DNA of 64,000 nt, from contig CM046878.1 in assembly GCA_025667525.1 (NCBI GenBank), forward strand, positions 386,315,807 to 386,379,806, read 5' to 3'. Of the stretch, positions 63,364 through 64,000 are shown piece by piece. Each line of letters begins with the position of its first letter. Position 1 is the stretch's first letter. Origin of the DNA: Glebionis coronaria (Eukaryota > Streptophyta > Magnoliopsida > Asterales > Asteraceae). The notes under the pieces are model-generated. The model did no database searches, had not been told where the DNA came from, and saw nothing but the letters and a program-made list of their open reading frames with translations. The translations under genes and the position numbers were made by a program.

Positions 63364-64000
63364 ACATTTGTGCTTTGTGCTTGAATAATTGTTTTGGGAC
63401 GAGTCTGTGGTAACCTATCCTTCCCATCCGTCTTGGAGGCAAACCTGGATTTTGCAAATGAAGAATTTGAGAAAACATATGGTTTTCCCAAGACAGAGGG
63501 TTTAGTCACTTTGTACGCATTGGGTTGTCTTACAACAGGTTTCTTAACACTAGCTTCCATAACGTCCCCACCCATCTTAGCAATGAGTTTCTTCAACTCT
63601 GCTATTGCTATGTCATTTTTCTTGTAACTGAGCTTTCAAATCTGTAATGTCAAGACTTTTTTTGTTTAATAATCGACATGACTCATATAATTTTACTTCC
63701 AATGGTTTATCATTTGAAAAGCTTCCAACTTTGTTTTGTAATGCAAGTTCAAGTGTGTGACAATGTGGTTGAAGTAAATCACATATATGTTGAATTAACG
63801 TAAACTCTTTTTGTTTAACTTTATTCGAAAGCTCAGTTTCAAGATGTTCACACTCTTTGACTTGATCAAGATATTTGCATACAACATCATAATATTCATC
63901 GATATCGGCACAAGATGTAACATAAACACACATAATATCTTTGGAGAGACATTCTTGTAAGAGTAGATCATATGCTTTTGAAAATTCGTCTCTTTCAGGT
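63364..64000 (-). pseudogene. old copia element, gag coiled-coil part
   Basis: On the minus strand the frames from 63933 and 63596 contain SCADIDEYYDVVCKYLDQVKE and AELKKLIAKMGG-type sequence matching 33955-34320 of the younger copy. A one-base gain in an A-run near 63620 breaks the frame. This is the upstream continuation of 27291-29616 and runs off the window edge. Confidence 0.85.

Overview
This is a plant nuclear window with no recognisable host gene, tRNA or rRNA. Nearly all of it is nested LTR retrotransposons. The gag and pol types, tRNA-Met and tRNA-Asp primer sites, very long gypsy LTRs, and the proline-rich ORF ahead of the Tekay gag resemble elements annotated in Asteraceae; that family assignment is an inference from recalled protein style, not a search.

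Layout: (1) 1-3906, 3' part of a Sirevirus-like copia element (+) with a mutated RT, a small ORF, repeated GGGGGAG tracts and a 3' LTR with palindromes. (2) 3907-5147, unassigned LTR-like fragment. (3) 5148-27290, a Tat/Athila-type gypsy element (-) with decayed gag and protease but no RT, RNase H or integrase. A non-autonomous element with 3.7 kb LTRs (7081-16103, TSD TTAAG) sits inside it. (4) 27291-29616 and 63364-64000, two halves of an old copia element (-). (5) 29617-63363, a second copia of the same family (+, TSD ACATT) inserted in the first. (6) 34903-56318, a Tekay-type chromovirus gypsy (+, TSD GTAGA) inserted in that copia. (7) 41851-49238, a non-autonomous 2.7 kb-LTR element (-, TSD AACAT) inserted in the Tekay protease.

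The order of insertion follows from the nesting: old copia, then younger copia, then Tekay, then the 2.7 kb-LTR element. The Tat element independently interrupts the old copia and was itself hit by the 3.7 kb-LTR element. Divergence between LTR pairs, judged by eye, agrees: about 4% for the copia, few differences for Tekay and the innermost element.

Functionally, only the Tekay element retains every catalytic motif of pol, but it is split by the insertion. Both non-autonomous elements carry tRNA-Met primer sites and share LTR blocks with Tekay, so they may have been mobilised by Tekay-type proteins. The least ordinary signals are the palindromes shared between Sirevirus LTR and internal region, a conserved intron-like pair of LTR blocks in three families, the GCGATAGA repeats in the copia leader, and a +1 gag/protease frame offset shared by both copia copies.
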